Part shown: positions 1 through 8,531 of the stretch, piece by piece
Numbering within the stretch: position 1 is the stretch's first letter
How the letters are laid out: every line of letters starts with the position of its first letter
Assembly (NCBI RefSeq): GCF_028994775.1
Contig: NZ_JAJQMN010000008.1
Location: 186,001-250,000, forward strand
Origin: Promicromonospora iranensis
Lineage (GTDB): Bacteria > Actinomycetota > Actinomycetes > Actinomycetales > Cellulomonadaceae
Length of the DNA stretch: 64,000 bases
Direction: 5' to 3'
Position numbers and translations under genes: made by a program
Notes under the pieces: generated by a model
Database searches by the model: none
The model's input: the letters and a program-made list of their open reading frames with translations, nothing else
What the model was told of the DNA's origin: nothing

Positions 1-654
1 CTGGTCGCTGACGTGGAGCACCGACGCGAAGAGGCGGAGACCCTTTCGGCGGACCGCACGGAACACCACCCAGCAGGGCCTTCCGTCCACGACGGCGACG
101 AGGTGCCGGGCGGCGCCCGAGTCCGCGTGGTCGCGGTAGGCGGCCAGGTCGGCTCCCGTCAGGACCGCCTCGATCTCGGCGTGCCCGGAGACCAGCCGCA
201 CGCCCCGCCGCGCGGGCAGCGGAAGGTTGACGACCAGCGCGCCCGAGGTGTCCAGGTGCGTGAAGCCCAGCCGCTCGTTCAGCGGGACCACGGTGCCGCT
301 GGGGGAGAGGTCGGTCAGCTCGCGGTCGCGCTGGCCGAGCATCGCGCGCACCAGCCGTAGCGAGTGCCGGCGGTACTCCTCCAGCACGCACCACGCGGCG
401 AGGTTGCACACGGCGCTCGGCCGGCCGGCGCGGGTGGTCTCGGAGTAGAACGCCGCGTACACACCGACCACCTGGCCGTCGGACTCGAGCAGGAACCCGT
501 GGTCGGGATGGCTCGTGCGCCACGTGGGGCGAAGCGACCGTGCCCATTGTTCGGACGTGAGGGTGTTGTCCAGGTGGGCGCTGAGGAATTCCCCCACGCG
601 CGGCAGGTCGTCCGTGGTGACCGGGACGGTGCGGACATTCTGAGCGGTTGGCAC
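1..654 (-). CDS. GNAT-like N-acetyltransferase, 3' end outside window
   Basis: The minus-strand frame is open from a GTG at 654 to the window edge, giving 218 residues without a stop; the only in-frame start after the preceding stop near 688 is this GTG. The translation looks like a GNAT fold: an N-terminal TTDDLPRVGEFL helix, a beta strand GFLLESDGQVVGVYAAFY, a central VLEEYRRHSLRLVRAML region where acetyl-CoA would bind, and a later LNERLGFTHL segment typical of GNAT C-terminal halves. The acetyl-CoA loop is not canonical, so the substrate and even catalysis are uncertain. No clear Shine-Dalgarno sequence precedes the start. It borders the exopolysaccharide genes and may acylate a sugar or glycan, which is inference. 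The C-terminus lies beyond the left edge. Confidence 0.6.
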   Translation of the reverse strand, partial: MPTAQNVRTVPVTTDDLPRVGEFLSAHLDNTLTSEQWARSLRPTWRTSHPDHGFLLESDGQVVGVYAAFYSETTRAGRPSAVCNLAAWCVLEEYRRHSLRLVRAMLGQRDRELTDLSPSGTVVPLNERLGFTHLDTSGALVVNLPLPARRGVRLVSGHAEIEAVLTGADLAAYRDHADSGAARHLVAVVDGRPCWVVFRAVRRKGLRLFASVLHVSDQ

Positions 655-801
655 GTCTGCGAGTATCCCGCCGGGTCGATGTACCGGTCACGACAGGAAA
701 AGGGTGAACACGCGCCCACCGTCGAAGATCATCCGGCGGAACCGCGCCGCCAGGTTGTCCGGCCACAAGCGGCGTGTCACGATGCCGCAGGAGGCATAAC
801 A

Positions 802-1749
802 ATGTGGGATTTCCCCCGCCGTGCCGTGCTCGTCGTCGCCGGTGTCCTCGTGGTCGGCGGCACTCTCGCCGCATCACAGCCCGACCCGACACCAGTGGGC
901 GCCCAGGCGGTCCCGACCGCGTCCTTCGAACCGGTGACGCCGGTGACCGTCGCCTCGACCCCGCCACCCGCCCTGTTCCCGACCCGCGACGAAGCAGGGC
1001 TCCCGTCCGGCTGGTCGCCGCGGCAGACGCACGACGGTGATCTCCTGATCGACGAGGACGGGACGGTCGTGCAGGACCTCCGGATCACGAACGGTACGGT
1101 CCGCGTCACCGCGAAGAACGTGACCCTGCGGCGCGTGCACGCGGTCAACACCACCGTGGCCAACGACGTGAACGGCATCTGCGGATCCGGGCTGCTGATC
1201 GAGCGGTCGTCGTTCGAGCGCACGGCACCGAGCACCGAGGCCGACGTCCCCGTCATCGGCAACGGTGGGTTCACCGTCCGCGACGTCATGATCGACGGCG
1301 CCCCGGAGGGTATCCGGGTGGGCTCGAAGCACTGCGGCGGGGTGACCATCGAGAGCAGCTACATCCGTATCGTCCCGCCCGAGGTGTGCGAGGACTGGCA
1401 CGGGGACGGCATCCAGGGGCACAACGGCGGTCCGCTGGTCGTCCGCTCGTCCACCATCGTCCTGAAGGAGCGTGCCGACTGCCCGGGCAACGCGCCCTTC
1501 TTCTACCCGGAGGAGCAGGGCAACACGTCGGTGGACGTCGACGGGCTGCTCGTGAGCGGTGGCGGCTATCCGTTCCGTGCGGGCACGACCGGAGCCGTGC
1601 GGCACCTCCAGGTGGTCCAGGACAGCTGGGGCTACGGTCCGGTCGACGTGCGGTGCGACGTCGTCTCGGTGCGGCAGGCGGCGGTGGTGACCGTGTCCGA
1701 CGGGCGGACGACGCCGGTCGAGCCGATCACGCCCTGCGCGGGAGGCTGA
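802..1749 (+). CDS. secreted right-handed beta-helix protein (pectate-lyase-like fold)
   Basis: 315 residues. The ATG at 802 follows a good GGAGG at 790-794; earlier in-frame starts lack support. Residues 1-30 form a signal peptide or signal anchor (arginines, then VLVVAGVLVVGGTLAA). After a Pro/Thr-rich stretch, residues 70-300 show the irregular Val/Ile-rich repeats of a parallel beta-helix (for example VQDLRITNGTVRVTAKNVTL and LIERSSFERT), with several Cys that could pair outside the cell. Related folds are polysaccharide lyases or hydrolases. It points towards the end of the minus-strand EPS operon, so it may cleave or bind the polymer made by the locus. No catalytic residue can be assigned by eye. 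Fold is fairly sure, function inferred. Confidence 0.7.
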   Translation: MWDFPRRAVLVVAGVLVVGGTLAASQPDPTPVGAQAVPTASFEPVTPVTVASTPPPALFPTRDEAGLPSGWSPRQTHDGDLLIDEDGTVVQDLRITNGTVRVTAKNVTLRRVHAVNTTVANDVNGICGSGLLIERSSFERTAPSTEADVPVIGNGGFTVRDVMIDGAPEGIRVGSKHCGGVTIESSYIRIVPPEVCEDWHGDGIQGHNGGPLVVRSSTIVLKERADCPGNAPFFYPEEQGNTSVDVDGLLVSGGGYPFRAGTTGAVRHLQVVQDSWGYGPVDVRCDVVSVRQAAVVTVSDGRTTPVEPITPCAGG

Positions 1750-1760
1750 ACCGCCCCCGT

Positions 1761-2660
1761 TCACACCCGCGAGCTGGCGTCCCGCTCCCACGTCGTGAAG
1801 TCACCACGTCGCACCGCCGAGCGGGCGCGGGCGCGGCCGGCGAGCACGACGGCGAGGAACACGGGGATCCGCAGCGCCAGCCCTGGTCGCTCCCGCACGA
1901 CACGCCAGAGGTCGCCGGGCGTCGTGCGCGCGTCCGGCCCGCGCAGTCCCGCCTGGTCCGCCTGGAGGTTGCCCGTGGTCACCCGCGCGCGACGGCGGAC
2001 GAGGTCGCGCAGGGTGCGGGCCGGGTGCACTACGACGGTGACGTCCTGCACGACGGCGCGCTCCGCCCGTACGAACGCCTCGGAGAGCACCAGGTCGTCG
2101 GCCATCATCTCGGGCAGCGCAGCCACCCGGCGCGCGCCGTCCTGGGACACCGCGAGGACACCGCGCCCGAAGAGGCCCGAACGCACGGTGGGCAGAGCCT
2201 CCCAGACGTCGTAGTACCAGCGGGTGAGTACCGTCACGCCGGTGCGCGGCATGACCCGCCGGGGTGCGGCGACGGCCGCGCCTCCCGCGCCCACCGCGGC
2301 GGCGAGGCGCGCGATGCCGTCGGCGGTGATCTCCACGTCGGCGTCGAGGTACACGCGCGGGAACGCGCGCGCCACCCGGTCGGCCGCGCGCAGCGCGAGC
2401 GTCTTGGACGGCTCCGGCAGGTCGAGCACCGTCACCGGGTAGCGGCGGGCGACGTCCGCCGTCCCGTCCGTGCACCCGTTGCACGCCACGACGACCTCCA
2501 GCTGTCCCGGGACGACGCACAGGGCGTCCAGGAGGCGCCCGAGGGTGCGTTCCTCGTCGTGCGCGGGGATCACCACGGACGCGACGGTGGCACGGTCCGG
2601 ATCATGGGCGCCGGTCCAGGCCGCACGCCGGGCGTCGCCACCGGTTTCCTGGGCGCTCAT
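1761..2660 (-). CDS. glycosyltransferase family 2
   Basis: 299 residues. The ATG at 2660 overlaps the stop of the upstream glycosyltransferase (ATGA, 2657-2660), so translation is probably coupled; it is the last gene of the 6541-to-1761 operon. Residues 28-50 give the GT-A start of family 2, ASVVIPAHDEERTLGRLL, followed by VVVACNGCTDGT (nucleotide-sugar binding) and a DADVEI motif near residue 108 that stands for the metal-binding DxD. It probably transfers one sugar to the lipid-linked repeat unit on the cytoplasmic face of the membrane. The donor sugar cannot be told. A short hydrophobic stretch near residue 270 (LRIPVFLAVVLAG) may touch or cross the membrane. Confidence 0.85.
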   Translation of the reverse strand: MSAQETGGDARRAAWTGAHDPDRATVASVVIPAHDEERTLGRLLDALCVVPGQLEVVVACNGCTDGTADVARRYPVTVLDLPEPSKTLALRAADRVARAFPRVYLDADVEITADGIARLAAAVGAGGAAVAAPRRVMPRTGVTVLTRWYYDVWEALPTVRSGLFGRGVLAVSQDGARRVAALPEMMADDLVLSEAFVRAERAVVQDVTVVVHPARTLRDLVRRRARVTTGNLQADQAGLRGPDARTTPGDLWRVVRERPGLALRIPVFLAVVLAGRARARSAVRRGDFTTWERDASSRV

Positions 2661-3619
2661 CGGGGCAGGAGCGCGTCGTTCGCGCCGAGGACAGCCGGGC
2701 GGAGGGAGGGACGCACCAGCGCGCGCAGCGTGGGCCAGGAGGCCCGATGCCCGAGCACACCGCGTCGCAGCTCGACGAGCAGCGTCATCGCGAAGTACGC
2801 CCAGGCGGCGGCGGTGCCGTTCCGGCGTCGGACCAGCCGCACGCGGTTCAGCATCTGCATGGTGTGCGTCGCGCTGCTCGTGCCCGACCCGCCGCCCACG
2901 TGCATCCCACCTGCCTGCGGTGTGTACATCGTGATCCAGCCCGCGTCCCGGGCGCGGAGCGCGAAGTCCGTCTCCTCCGAGTACAGGAAGTAGGACTCGT
3001 CGAACCCGCCGAGCGCGTCGAAGCACTCCCGGGACAGCAGCCAGATCGCTCCGCACGCCCAGTCGACGGCCCGTTCGGCGGTGTAGGCACGTGGATCGTC
3101 GATGCGTTCCGCGAACCAGGGGATGCGGGTGAAGCTCAGGCCCCCGACCCGGGCCACCGTCGGGGTGCGGCGCAGGGTCGGCGACAGCTGACCGTCGGCC
3201 TCACGGGTACGGGGTGCGACGATGCCGACCCCCGGACGGCGCAGAACCTGCAGCATCCGGGGCACGGCCTCCGGGTCCAGCACCGCGTCCGGGTTGAGCA
3301 CCAGCACGGTCCCGGCCGGAGGAGCGTGCCGCACGGCGCGGTTCATGCCGGCACCGAACCCGTCGTTCGTGCTCTCGACGACGAGGCAGTCGCTCCGTTC
3401 CCGCAGCAGCCGAACGGTCTCGTCGGTCGAGCCGTTGTCGACCACGACGGTCCGGTAGGTGACGTCGCCGAAGGCAGCGGGCAGGCTGTCCAGCAGGTCC
3501 CCGACGTGGCCCGCGCTGTTGTACGTGACGACGACGGCAGCGACCTCGGGCGTTCGGTCCGCCCTCGTGCTCGGTGCCGGGCGGCTCTCCGGACCGGGCC
3601 GGGTGTCCGTGCCCGGCAT
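2657..3619 (-). CDS. glycosyltransferase family 2, rhamnosyltransferase-like
   Basis: 320 residues. The ATG at 3619 shares one base with the stop of the deacetylase gene (TGATG) and the stop overlaps the next start. The N-terminal GT-A domain shows VAAVVVTYNSAGHVGDLL, VVVDNGSTDET, a Gly-rich NDGFGAGMNRA loop and VLVLNPDAVL (DxD-like) within residues 26-130. The later GGFDESYFLYSEETDFALRARDAGW segment is the acceptor-side signature of bacterial rhamnosyltransferase-type GT2 enzymes such as WbbL. It probably adds a rhamnose or similar sugar to a polyprenyl-linked oligosaccharide; the donor is inferred from family resemblance only. It lies in the coupled EPS operon between the deacetylase and another GT2. 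Confidence 0.87.
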   Translation of the reverse strand: MPGTDTRPGPESRPAPSTRADRTPEVAAVVVTYNSAGHVGDLLDSLPAAFGDVTYRTVVVDNGSTDETVRLLRERSDCLVVESTNDGFGAGMNRAVRHAPPAGTVLVLNPDAVLDPEAVPRMLQVLRRPGVGIVAPRTREADGQLSPTLRRTPTVARVGGLSFTRIPWFAERIDDPRAYTAERAVDWACGAIWLLSRECFDALGGFDESYFLYSEETDFALRARDAGWITMYTPQAGGMHVGGGSGTSSATHTMQMLNRVRLVRRRNGTAAAWAYFAMTLLVELRRGVLGHRASWPTLRALVRPSLRPAVLGANDALLPR

Positions 3620-4272
3620 CAGCGGAGGCCCTTGACGAAGGTCCGAGCCGCGTCCGCGGCCCGCACGGTGTAGCGCTCTCCGTGCCGGAACCAGCCGGCG
3701 ACGTCGCCGGGGGTGTCGCCCGCCGTGAGGCTGAACCGGGCCTGCCGCCAGGTGCCGGGGCGGGCCAGCGCCCGGTCGCTGGTGTAGACACGGGAGTAGC
3801 CCAGCCGCTTGAGCGCGCTCAGCGTCCCGCGGTCGTACCGACCCAGGGGGCACGCGGCGGTGTGCACCGGCTCGTCGACGACCTCCTCGATCCGGTCGCG
3901 GGCGTCGATCAGCTCCTCGTGCTGTTCCGCCGCGCTCAGACCGCGCCAGACCCGGTGCCGCATCCCGTGCGACCCGATGCCCATCCCGGCCTGCCGGAGC
4001 CGGCGGATATCGTCCGCGGACAGCGAGCCGGAGCGCCCGATGCGGTCGGCGATCACGAAGAAGTCGGCGGTCATCCCCCGGTCCACCAGCTCGGGCAGGG
4101 CGACGTCGACGTCGGACGTGTTGCCGTCGTCGAAGCTGAGCCGCACGTCCGGCTGGTCGACGACCTCGTCCAGGACCCTGCGGAACGTGTCCGCGGTGAT
4201 CCAGTAGACAGCCTCCTCGGACGGAACACTCTCGGGGGGCGTCCCGATGCCGTGAAAGCAGAGATTGATCAT
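3619..4272 (-). CDS. polysaccharide deacetylase (CE4/NodB-like)
   Basis: 217 residues. The start ATG at 4272 overlaps the polymerase stop (ATGA). It carries the NodB homology motifs: SFDDG near residue 46 (metal ligand and catalytic Asp pair) and GSHGMRH near residue 97 (two His metal ligands), followed by the expected YDRGTLSALKRLGY region. The protein starts directly with MINLCFHG and has no signal peptide, so it is predicted to be cytoplasmic or to act on lipid-linked intermediates, unlike exported chitin or peptidoglycan deacetylases. In this operon it may remove N-acetyl groups from an EPS sugar. The short length covers little more than the catalytic domain. Confidence 0.85.
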   Translation of the reverse strand: MINLCFHGIGTPPESVPSEEAVYWITADTFRRVLDEVVDQPDVRLSFDDGNTSDVDVALPELVDRGMTADFFVIADRIGRSGSLSADDIRRLRQAGMGIGSHGMRHRVWRGLSAAEQHEELIDARDRIEEVVDEPVHTAACPLGRYDRGTLSALKRLGYSRVYTSDRALARPGTWRQARFSLTAGDTPGDVAGWFRHGERYTVRAADAARTFVKGLR

Positions 4273-5672
4273 TCGTTCATGGTCGACGACGAAGCGGTGC
4301 CGGGGAATGTCGTCGCGGGTGATTGTCCGGGTGATTCTCCGGTCGGTCTCGAATCTCCTTCCCGGGGGTCGCGGAGGGCGCCCGAAAGACCGATCAGCAA
4401 AAAGAGCGTCCCCATGGTCATCGGGAACGCGAAGGCGTCGAAGAAGGAGAGGCTGACGAATCCCGCGGAGACCGACGCCGCCAGCGCGGTCGCGAGGCTG
4501 CGGGTCCGGTCGTCGGCGCTCGACGAGCGCACGTGCAGGAGCCGGCGGAGCGTGGTCAACCAGAGCCCGGCGAACAGCACGGTGCCCACGATGCCCACCG
4601 TCACCAGCAGCAGGAGGTACTGGTTGTCGAAGATGCGGTAGGTCGGCAGGAAGGTGCCCAGGCCGCGGCCGAACAGTGGGTCGCGCGCGATGAACTCGCC
4701 CGCGGCGGAGAAGGAGCTGGTCCGGGACGCGACGCTCGGGTCCTGGTCGGCGTCGGCGAAGAGGCCGAGGATCGAGGTCGCGATGCCGGGTGCGGTGACG
4801 AGCACGGCGACCGCACCTACCCCACCGATGGTGAGCAGCGCCTTGCGCCGCGGGCCGGGCCAGCCCAGGACCAGCACCACGACGCCGATCGCCACCCCCA
4901 CGTAGGTGGAACGGGACCCGGTCAGGGGGACCAGCACCAGCAGCGCCAGGGCCGGTGCCCAGCGCAGGAGGCGGGAGCGTTCGACGTGCTGGAACGCGAC
5001 GTGCAGGGCGGGTGGCAGCAGCATCGCCACGAGCACGCCGTACTCGATCGGGTGCGTGGCGGTGCCAGGGGGGCGGTACCTGCCGTTGCGCTCCGTGAAC
5101 TCGAACGGGCCGGTCAGCGTCAGACCGGGGACGGTGATCTGGTCCACGATGAGCTGGCCGAGCGCGAACTGTGCGATACCCAGCACCGCCAGGACGCCGC
5201 CTGCCAGCGCCAGCCGCCACACGAGCACGTCGAGGCGCGCCTGCGAGGCGATCCCGTCGTGTGCCAGGAGCAGGGTGCCCGACCAGGCGAGCAGGGCCAG
5301 GAGCGCGACGTCGGCCGGGCTGACCTCGTTCGAGACGATCGGCCGCGACATCGCGATCGCGTACGAGACGCCCGCGGACGCGGCGAACGCGGCCAGCCCG
5401 ATCCGGATCGGCCGTGGCCGGCTCGGCGCTGCCCGGGCCGTCGCCACGACCATGAGCACCCACAGCAGCAGGCCCCCGAGCCCGAACACCATCGACGGTG
5501 CTCCCGCACTGCCCAGCGGGCCGATCACGAGCCTCGACGGTACGGCGAAGAGCAGGACCACGTAGACGGTGAGCCACGTGACCGCGTCGAAGCGGATACC
5601 GCGCCGCGCAGGGACGGCCGGTTCGGACCCGCCCCCGGCCAACGACGGTGGGACGGCCCCGGCCTCGGTCAC
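4269..5672 (-). CDS. O-antigen ligase/Wzy-like polysaccharide polymerase
   Basis: 467 residues. I chose the GTG at 5672: it overlaps the stop of the Wzz-like gene (GTGA) and has GGAG five bases upstream. The protein has about 10-12 hydrophobic helices and a large extracytoplasmic loop with FTERNGRYRPPGTATHPIEYG, followed by PLTGSRSTYVGV and a late NQYLLLLVTVGIVG, the layout of the Wzy_C/WaaL family. In a Gram-positive without lipopolysaccharide the usual role is polymerising flipped repeat units (Wzy) rather than ligation to lipid A. It is flanked by a chain-length protein upstream and a deacetylase downstream in one coupled operon. Family assignment is strong; polymerase rather than ligase is inference. 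Confidence 0.85.
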   Translation of the reverse strand: MTEAGAVPPSLAGGGSEPAVPARRGIRFDAVTWLTVYVVLLFAVPSRLVIGPLGSAGAPSMVFGLGGLLLWVLMVVATARAAPSRPRPIRIGLAAFAASAGVSYAIAMSRPIVSNEVSPADVALLALLAWSGTLLLAHDGIASQARLDVLVWRLALAGGVLAVLGIAQFALGQLIVDQITVPGLTLTGPFEFTERNGRYRPPGTATHPIEYGVLVAMLLPPALHVAFQHVERSRLLRWAPALALLVLVPLTGSRSTYVGVAIGVVVLVLGWPGPRRKALLTIGGVGAVAVLVTAPGIATSILGLFADADQDPSVASRTSSFSAAGEFIARDPLFGRGLGTFLPTYRIFDNQYLLLLVTVGIVGTVLFAGLWLTTLRRLLHVRSSSADDRTRSLATALAASVSAGFVSLSFFDAFAFPMTMGTLFLLIGLSGALRDPREGDSRPTGESPGQSPATTFPGTASSSTMNE

Positions 5673-6541
5673 CTCTTCTCCGTGCCGGACCGCGCCTGCG
5701 CGTCGTCGGGCCGAGGGTTGCGCCATGCCGGGGGCACGCTCGGCGGTGTCTCCTTGACCAGGCGCGGCAGCGGGCGGGGGATGCCCATCGGCGAGGTGGG
5801 CGGTGCCGACGAACCTGCGCCCTTGCCGGTCTGGAGCAGGGCGGCGGCCTGCGTCAGGGGTGTGCCCGGGGTCGCAGGTGACGCCGGGGCCGGCGCCGGG
5901 GCCGCCGGAGCGGATGCCGCGGCGGCCGCCGCAGCGGACCGGGTGCGACGGGCGCGCACCAGGCCGTCGATCGCCACCGCGAGCACACCCGTCGCCACGA
6001 GGCCGCCGCCCCCGACCGCGATCAGCAGGCGGACGGTGCCACCGGCATCCGTCTGGGCGCGTTCGTCCTTGGCCAGCAGCAGCGTCGAGACCACGGACTC
6101 CGGCGGGGCATCGACCTCCTCCTGGAGCCGGCGCAGCTCGACCGGGATGGACTCGGTGATCCGGTCGAGCGTCGCCAGCGTGTCCTGCGGCGTCGCGTCC
6201 GTCACGTCGACGGCGATCACGGGGCCGCGGGTGGACTCCTCGATCGTGACGACGAACTCGCCCTCGGGCGAGGCGGACGCGAACCGGGTGCCGGCGACGT
6301 CGCTCTCGTAGTAGGCGACCACGACACGGGCCGGCAGGTCGAGCCCGCCGAGCGCCAGGAACGGGTTGCCACCCTCGCCCACCGCTTGTTCGGACGGTAC
6401 GAGCAGCACCAGGGCACGTGCCGTGTACACCGGCGGCGCCACCACCGTCACGCCCCAGATCAGGGCACCGGTCATGAGGAGGCCGGCGAGCGTCACGGCC
6501 CACTGCCGTCCCAGGGCCCGGATCACGTCGGGAAATGACAT
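5669..6541 (-). CDS. Wzz-like chain-length/co-polymerase membrane protein
   Basis: 290 residues, first gene of the 6541-to-1761 operon, with GGAAAGGG a few bases before the ATG. Layout: short N-terminus, helix at about 15-38, extracytoplasmic domain to about 165 with helical LDRITESIPVELRRLQEEV, second helix at about 168-192, then a roughly 100-residue cytoplasmic tail rich in Ala and Pro. This is the two-helix topology of Wzz/CapA-type polysaccharide co-polymerases. No Walker A/B motif or tyrosine cluster is present, so it is not a fused BY-kinase, and no separate kinase gene is in the window. It probably sets polymer length together with the Wzy-like protein. Confidence 0.72.
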   Translation of the reverse strand: MSFPDVIRALGRQWAVTLAGLLMTGALIWGVTVVAPPVYTARALVLLVPSEQAVGEGGNPFLALGGLDLPARVVVAYYESDVAGTRFASASPEGEFVVTIEESTRGPVIAVDVTDATPQDTLATLDRITESIPVELRRLQEEVDAPPESVVSTLLLAKDERAQTDAGGTVRLLIAVGGGGLVATGVLAVAIDGLVRARRTRSAAAAAAASAPAAPAPAPASPATPGTPLTQAAALLQTGKGAGSSAPPTSPMGIPRPLPRLVKETPPSVPPAWRNPRPDDAQARSGTEKR

Positions 6542-6666
6542 GTCTTCACCCTTTCCGGCCGTTTCGCGTCACGTTCGGCAAAGGTATCGTGCTGAGCATT
6601 GGAAATGGAACGTGCTGCGGTGTCCGCGTGCATTTTTCGCCCGCTCCGAGAAATGCCGGAGGAAAG
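6542..6666. promoter_or_regulatory. divergent promoter region between two Wzz-like genes
   Basis: 125 bases separate the start of the minus-strand Wzz/Wzy operon (6541) from the plus-strand Wzz-like gene (6667). It is visibly richer in A/T than its surroundings (for example TGCATTTTTCG near 6628). Each side has its own Shine-Dalgarno sequence (GGAAAGGG on the minus side, GGAGGAAAG at 6658-6666 on the plus side), so both promoters must lie here. I could not pick unambiguous -10/-35 pairs. Confidence 0.5.
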
Positions 6667-7380
6667 ATGGCTCTGTGGGAGCTCATCCGTGCGGCGCTGC
6701 GCTCCTGGCCGCTCGTGGTGGCCGGGGCGGTGGTGACGCTCGTGGCCGCGTACGGCACCACCCTGGACGACGGCGTCTTCTGGAGCCGCACGCAGGTGGT
6801 CTTCCTCGCTCCGCAGAGCGCCGCCTACCCCAACACGCTGCGCACCACGTCGGAGGACATCATCATCACGGCGGGCGTCGTGGCCAAGGCGGTCACAGGC
6901 GCCGACAAGGTGACGAAGTACGCGTCCCCCGACGCGACGCTGGTCGGCGAGGGCCAGCGCGACGGCTGGTCGGTGCGCCTGCCGGACACCGGCGGGCAGT
7001 GGGCCACCCACTTCGCGCAGCAGGTGCTGTACGTCGAGGTCGTCGGTGCGACGGCCGAGGAGGTCGAGGCGCAGCAGACCGTGCTCCTCGACCGGATCGC
7101 TGACGAGCTGCACGAGCTCCAGCGCGGCGCCGGGGTGGCGCCCGTCAACGAGATCACGGTGACGGTGGCGCCCGAGTCGACGGTGGTGCATCACGTGCAG
7201 GGCTCGTCCCTCCGCAGCGTCGCGATGACCGGTGTGCTCGGGGTGGCGGCCACGTGCGCCGTCCTGGGCCTCGTCGAGGCCCGGCGGCGCAGGTCGGTCA
7301 CGCGCGACCATGTCCCCGCACCTCGTCTTCCACGATCCGCGCCACGTGTGCCTGTGCCGGTGCCCACGACCGTCCGATGA
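6667..7380 (+). CDS. second Wzz-like membrane protein
   Basis: 237 residues; the ATG at 6667 follows GGAGGAAAG directly and starts MALWELIRAALRSWPLVVAG. It has a helix at about 13-33, an extracytoplasmic domain of about 150 residues, a second helix at about 185-205 (VAMTGVLGVAATCAVLGLV) and a short basic, Pro-rich tail. The topology matches the Wzz-like protein encoded divergently next to it, so the two may form a pair. The last 83 bases overlap the 3' end of the WsaF-like gene on the other strand. No kinase motif is present. Assignment rests on topology and context. Confidence 0.65.
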   Translation: MALWELIRAALRSWPLVVAGAVVTLVAAYGTTLDDGVFWSRTQVVFLAPQSAAYPNTLRTTSEDIIITAGVVAKAVTGADKVTKYASPDATLVGEGQRDGWSVRLPDTGGQWATHFAQQVLYVEVVGATAEEVEAQQTVLLDRIADELHELQRGAGVAPVNEITVTVAPESTVVHHVQGSSLRSVAMTGVLGVAATCAVLGLVEARRRRSVTRDHVPAPRLPRSAPRVPVPVPTTVR

Positions 7381-8515
7381 CGCTGGCCGCCGCCTTCGCG
7401 GCGTAGGCAGCGGCGTCCGGCCGCCCGACCGCTGCCGAGAGCTCCGCGGCGATGCCCGCCGCCGTCGGCTCCGCCCACCCGACGTACGGGTTCGCCAGGT
7501 CGGCCCGGGCCAGCGGCGAGTCGTTGACGACGGGCACGACACCGGCCGCGAGCATCTCCTCGGCCACCAGCGAGATGTTGGTGAACGACATCGCCAGCCC
7601 GGCCGTGACCCGGCCGTAGAGCCGGTTGAGCTCCGCCGGGGTCAGCCGTCCGTGGAAGGTCACCGGGAACGGCAGGCCAGTGGGCCGTGCCCCGTAGACG
7701 TGGATCTCCTGGTCCGGGTGGGCCCGGTGGAAACGTTCCAGCGCCAGCCGGGCGAGCAGGTAGCCCCGGCGTCCGACGTCCGGCTTGGCGTAGAGGACCA
7801 CGCCGGAGCGGGGCTGCTCCGGCTCCGGCAGGTGGTAGACGTCGGTGTCGCACCCGAACGGGACGACGTCGCTCTCCAGGTCCTGCTCGGACCGGAGGCA
7901 GCCCGACACCATCTCGCCCAGCGCGATGCGCCGGAACGGGAACCGGTAGCTCATGGCCGCCAGCTCGTACTCGGAGCCTCGAGGGTAGAAGTACGGCTCG
8001 TAGTCCTGGATGAAGTACAGCCGGTGCGCGGGTTCGTCGGGGTAGGCGAGCAGCACGTGGGCCGACTCCCAGGAGGACGCCACCACCGCGTCCACGCCAC
8101 GGAAGCCCGCGCGCGCGTCGCGCACCTCGGCCCGCACGCCCGGCCAGCCCTGCCGCAGCTCGGCGGTCCGCTGGGCGACGTCCAGCCCGTGCCGGTCGTA
8201 CAGGAACACGACGCACCGGTGCCCGCGCGCCTCCAGCCCTTCGACCATCCGGAACAGGGTGGTGTGCCCACCCGAACCCGCGGCGGGCGGCGAGGTCACC
8301 CAGCCGACGACGAGCGGCCGGTCCGACGGCACGGGGTCCGGGACGGGCATCGACCTGGGGACCGTCCCGGCGATGTCAGCCGTCTCGAGCTGGAAGCCGA
8401 GCGACCGGGCGTCCGTGGCCCGGTAGGCGCGCGCGGCGACGCGCTGGGCCAGCCCACCGACGCCGGCGCGGCGCAGGCGGCGGATCTTGGCGGTCGTTCT
8501 GGTCAGCCGGTTCAT
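7298..8515 (-). CDS. WsaF-type (rhamnosyl)transferase, GT4 C-terminal domain
   Basis: 405 residues, last gene of the long EPS operon; GAGGAGAG lies just before the ATG at 8515. The N-terminal half contains VGWVTSPPAAGSGGHTTLFRMVEGLEARGH and the middle FIQDYEPYFYPRGSEYELA, which are characteristic of the WsaF rhamnosyltransferase group known from S-layer glycan synthesis. The C-terminal half (FHGRLTPAELNRLYGRVTAGLAMSFTNISLVAEEMLAAG) is the GT-B donor domain, including the glutamate motif that binds the nucleotide sugar. The presumed product is a rhamnose-containing chain. No dTDP-rhamnose synthesis genes are in the window, so the donor must come from elsewhere. Confidence 0.85.
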   Translation of the reverse strand: MNRLTRTTAKIRRLRRAGVGGLAQRVAARAYRATDARSLGFQLETADIAGTVPRSMPVPDPVPSDRPLVVGWVTSPPAAGSGGHTTLFRMVEGLEARGHRCVVFLYDRHGLDVAQRTAELRQGWPGVRAEVRDARAGFRGVDAVVASSWESAHVLLAYPDEPAHRLYFIQDYEPYFYPRGSEYELAAMSYRFPFRRIALGEMVSGCLRSEQDLESDVVPFGCDTDVYHLPEPEQPRSGVVLYAKPDVGRRGYLLARLALERFHRAHPDQEIHVYGARPTGLPFPVTFHGRLTPAELNRLYGRVTAGLAMSFTNISLVAEEMLAAGVVPVVNDSPLARADLANPYVGWAEPTAAGIAAELSAAVGRPDAAAYAAKAAASVIGRSWAPAQAHVARIVEDEVRGHGRA

Positions 8516-8531
8516 CGGCAGCTCTCCTCGG

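Noticed and set aside
364-801. N-terminal extension of the beta-helix gene
   Set aside because: The stretch overlaps the GNAT gene on the other strand, has no signal features, and a good ribosome site precedes ATG 802.
4269-5672. Lipopolysaccharide O-antigen ligase in the strict sense
   Set aside because: The window is actinobacterial with no lipid A genes; a polymerase role is more reasonable for this family here.
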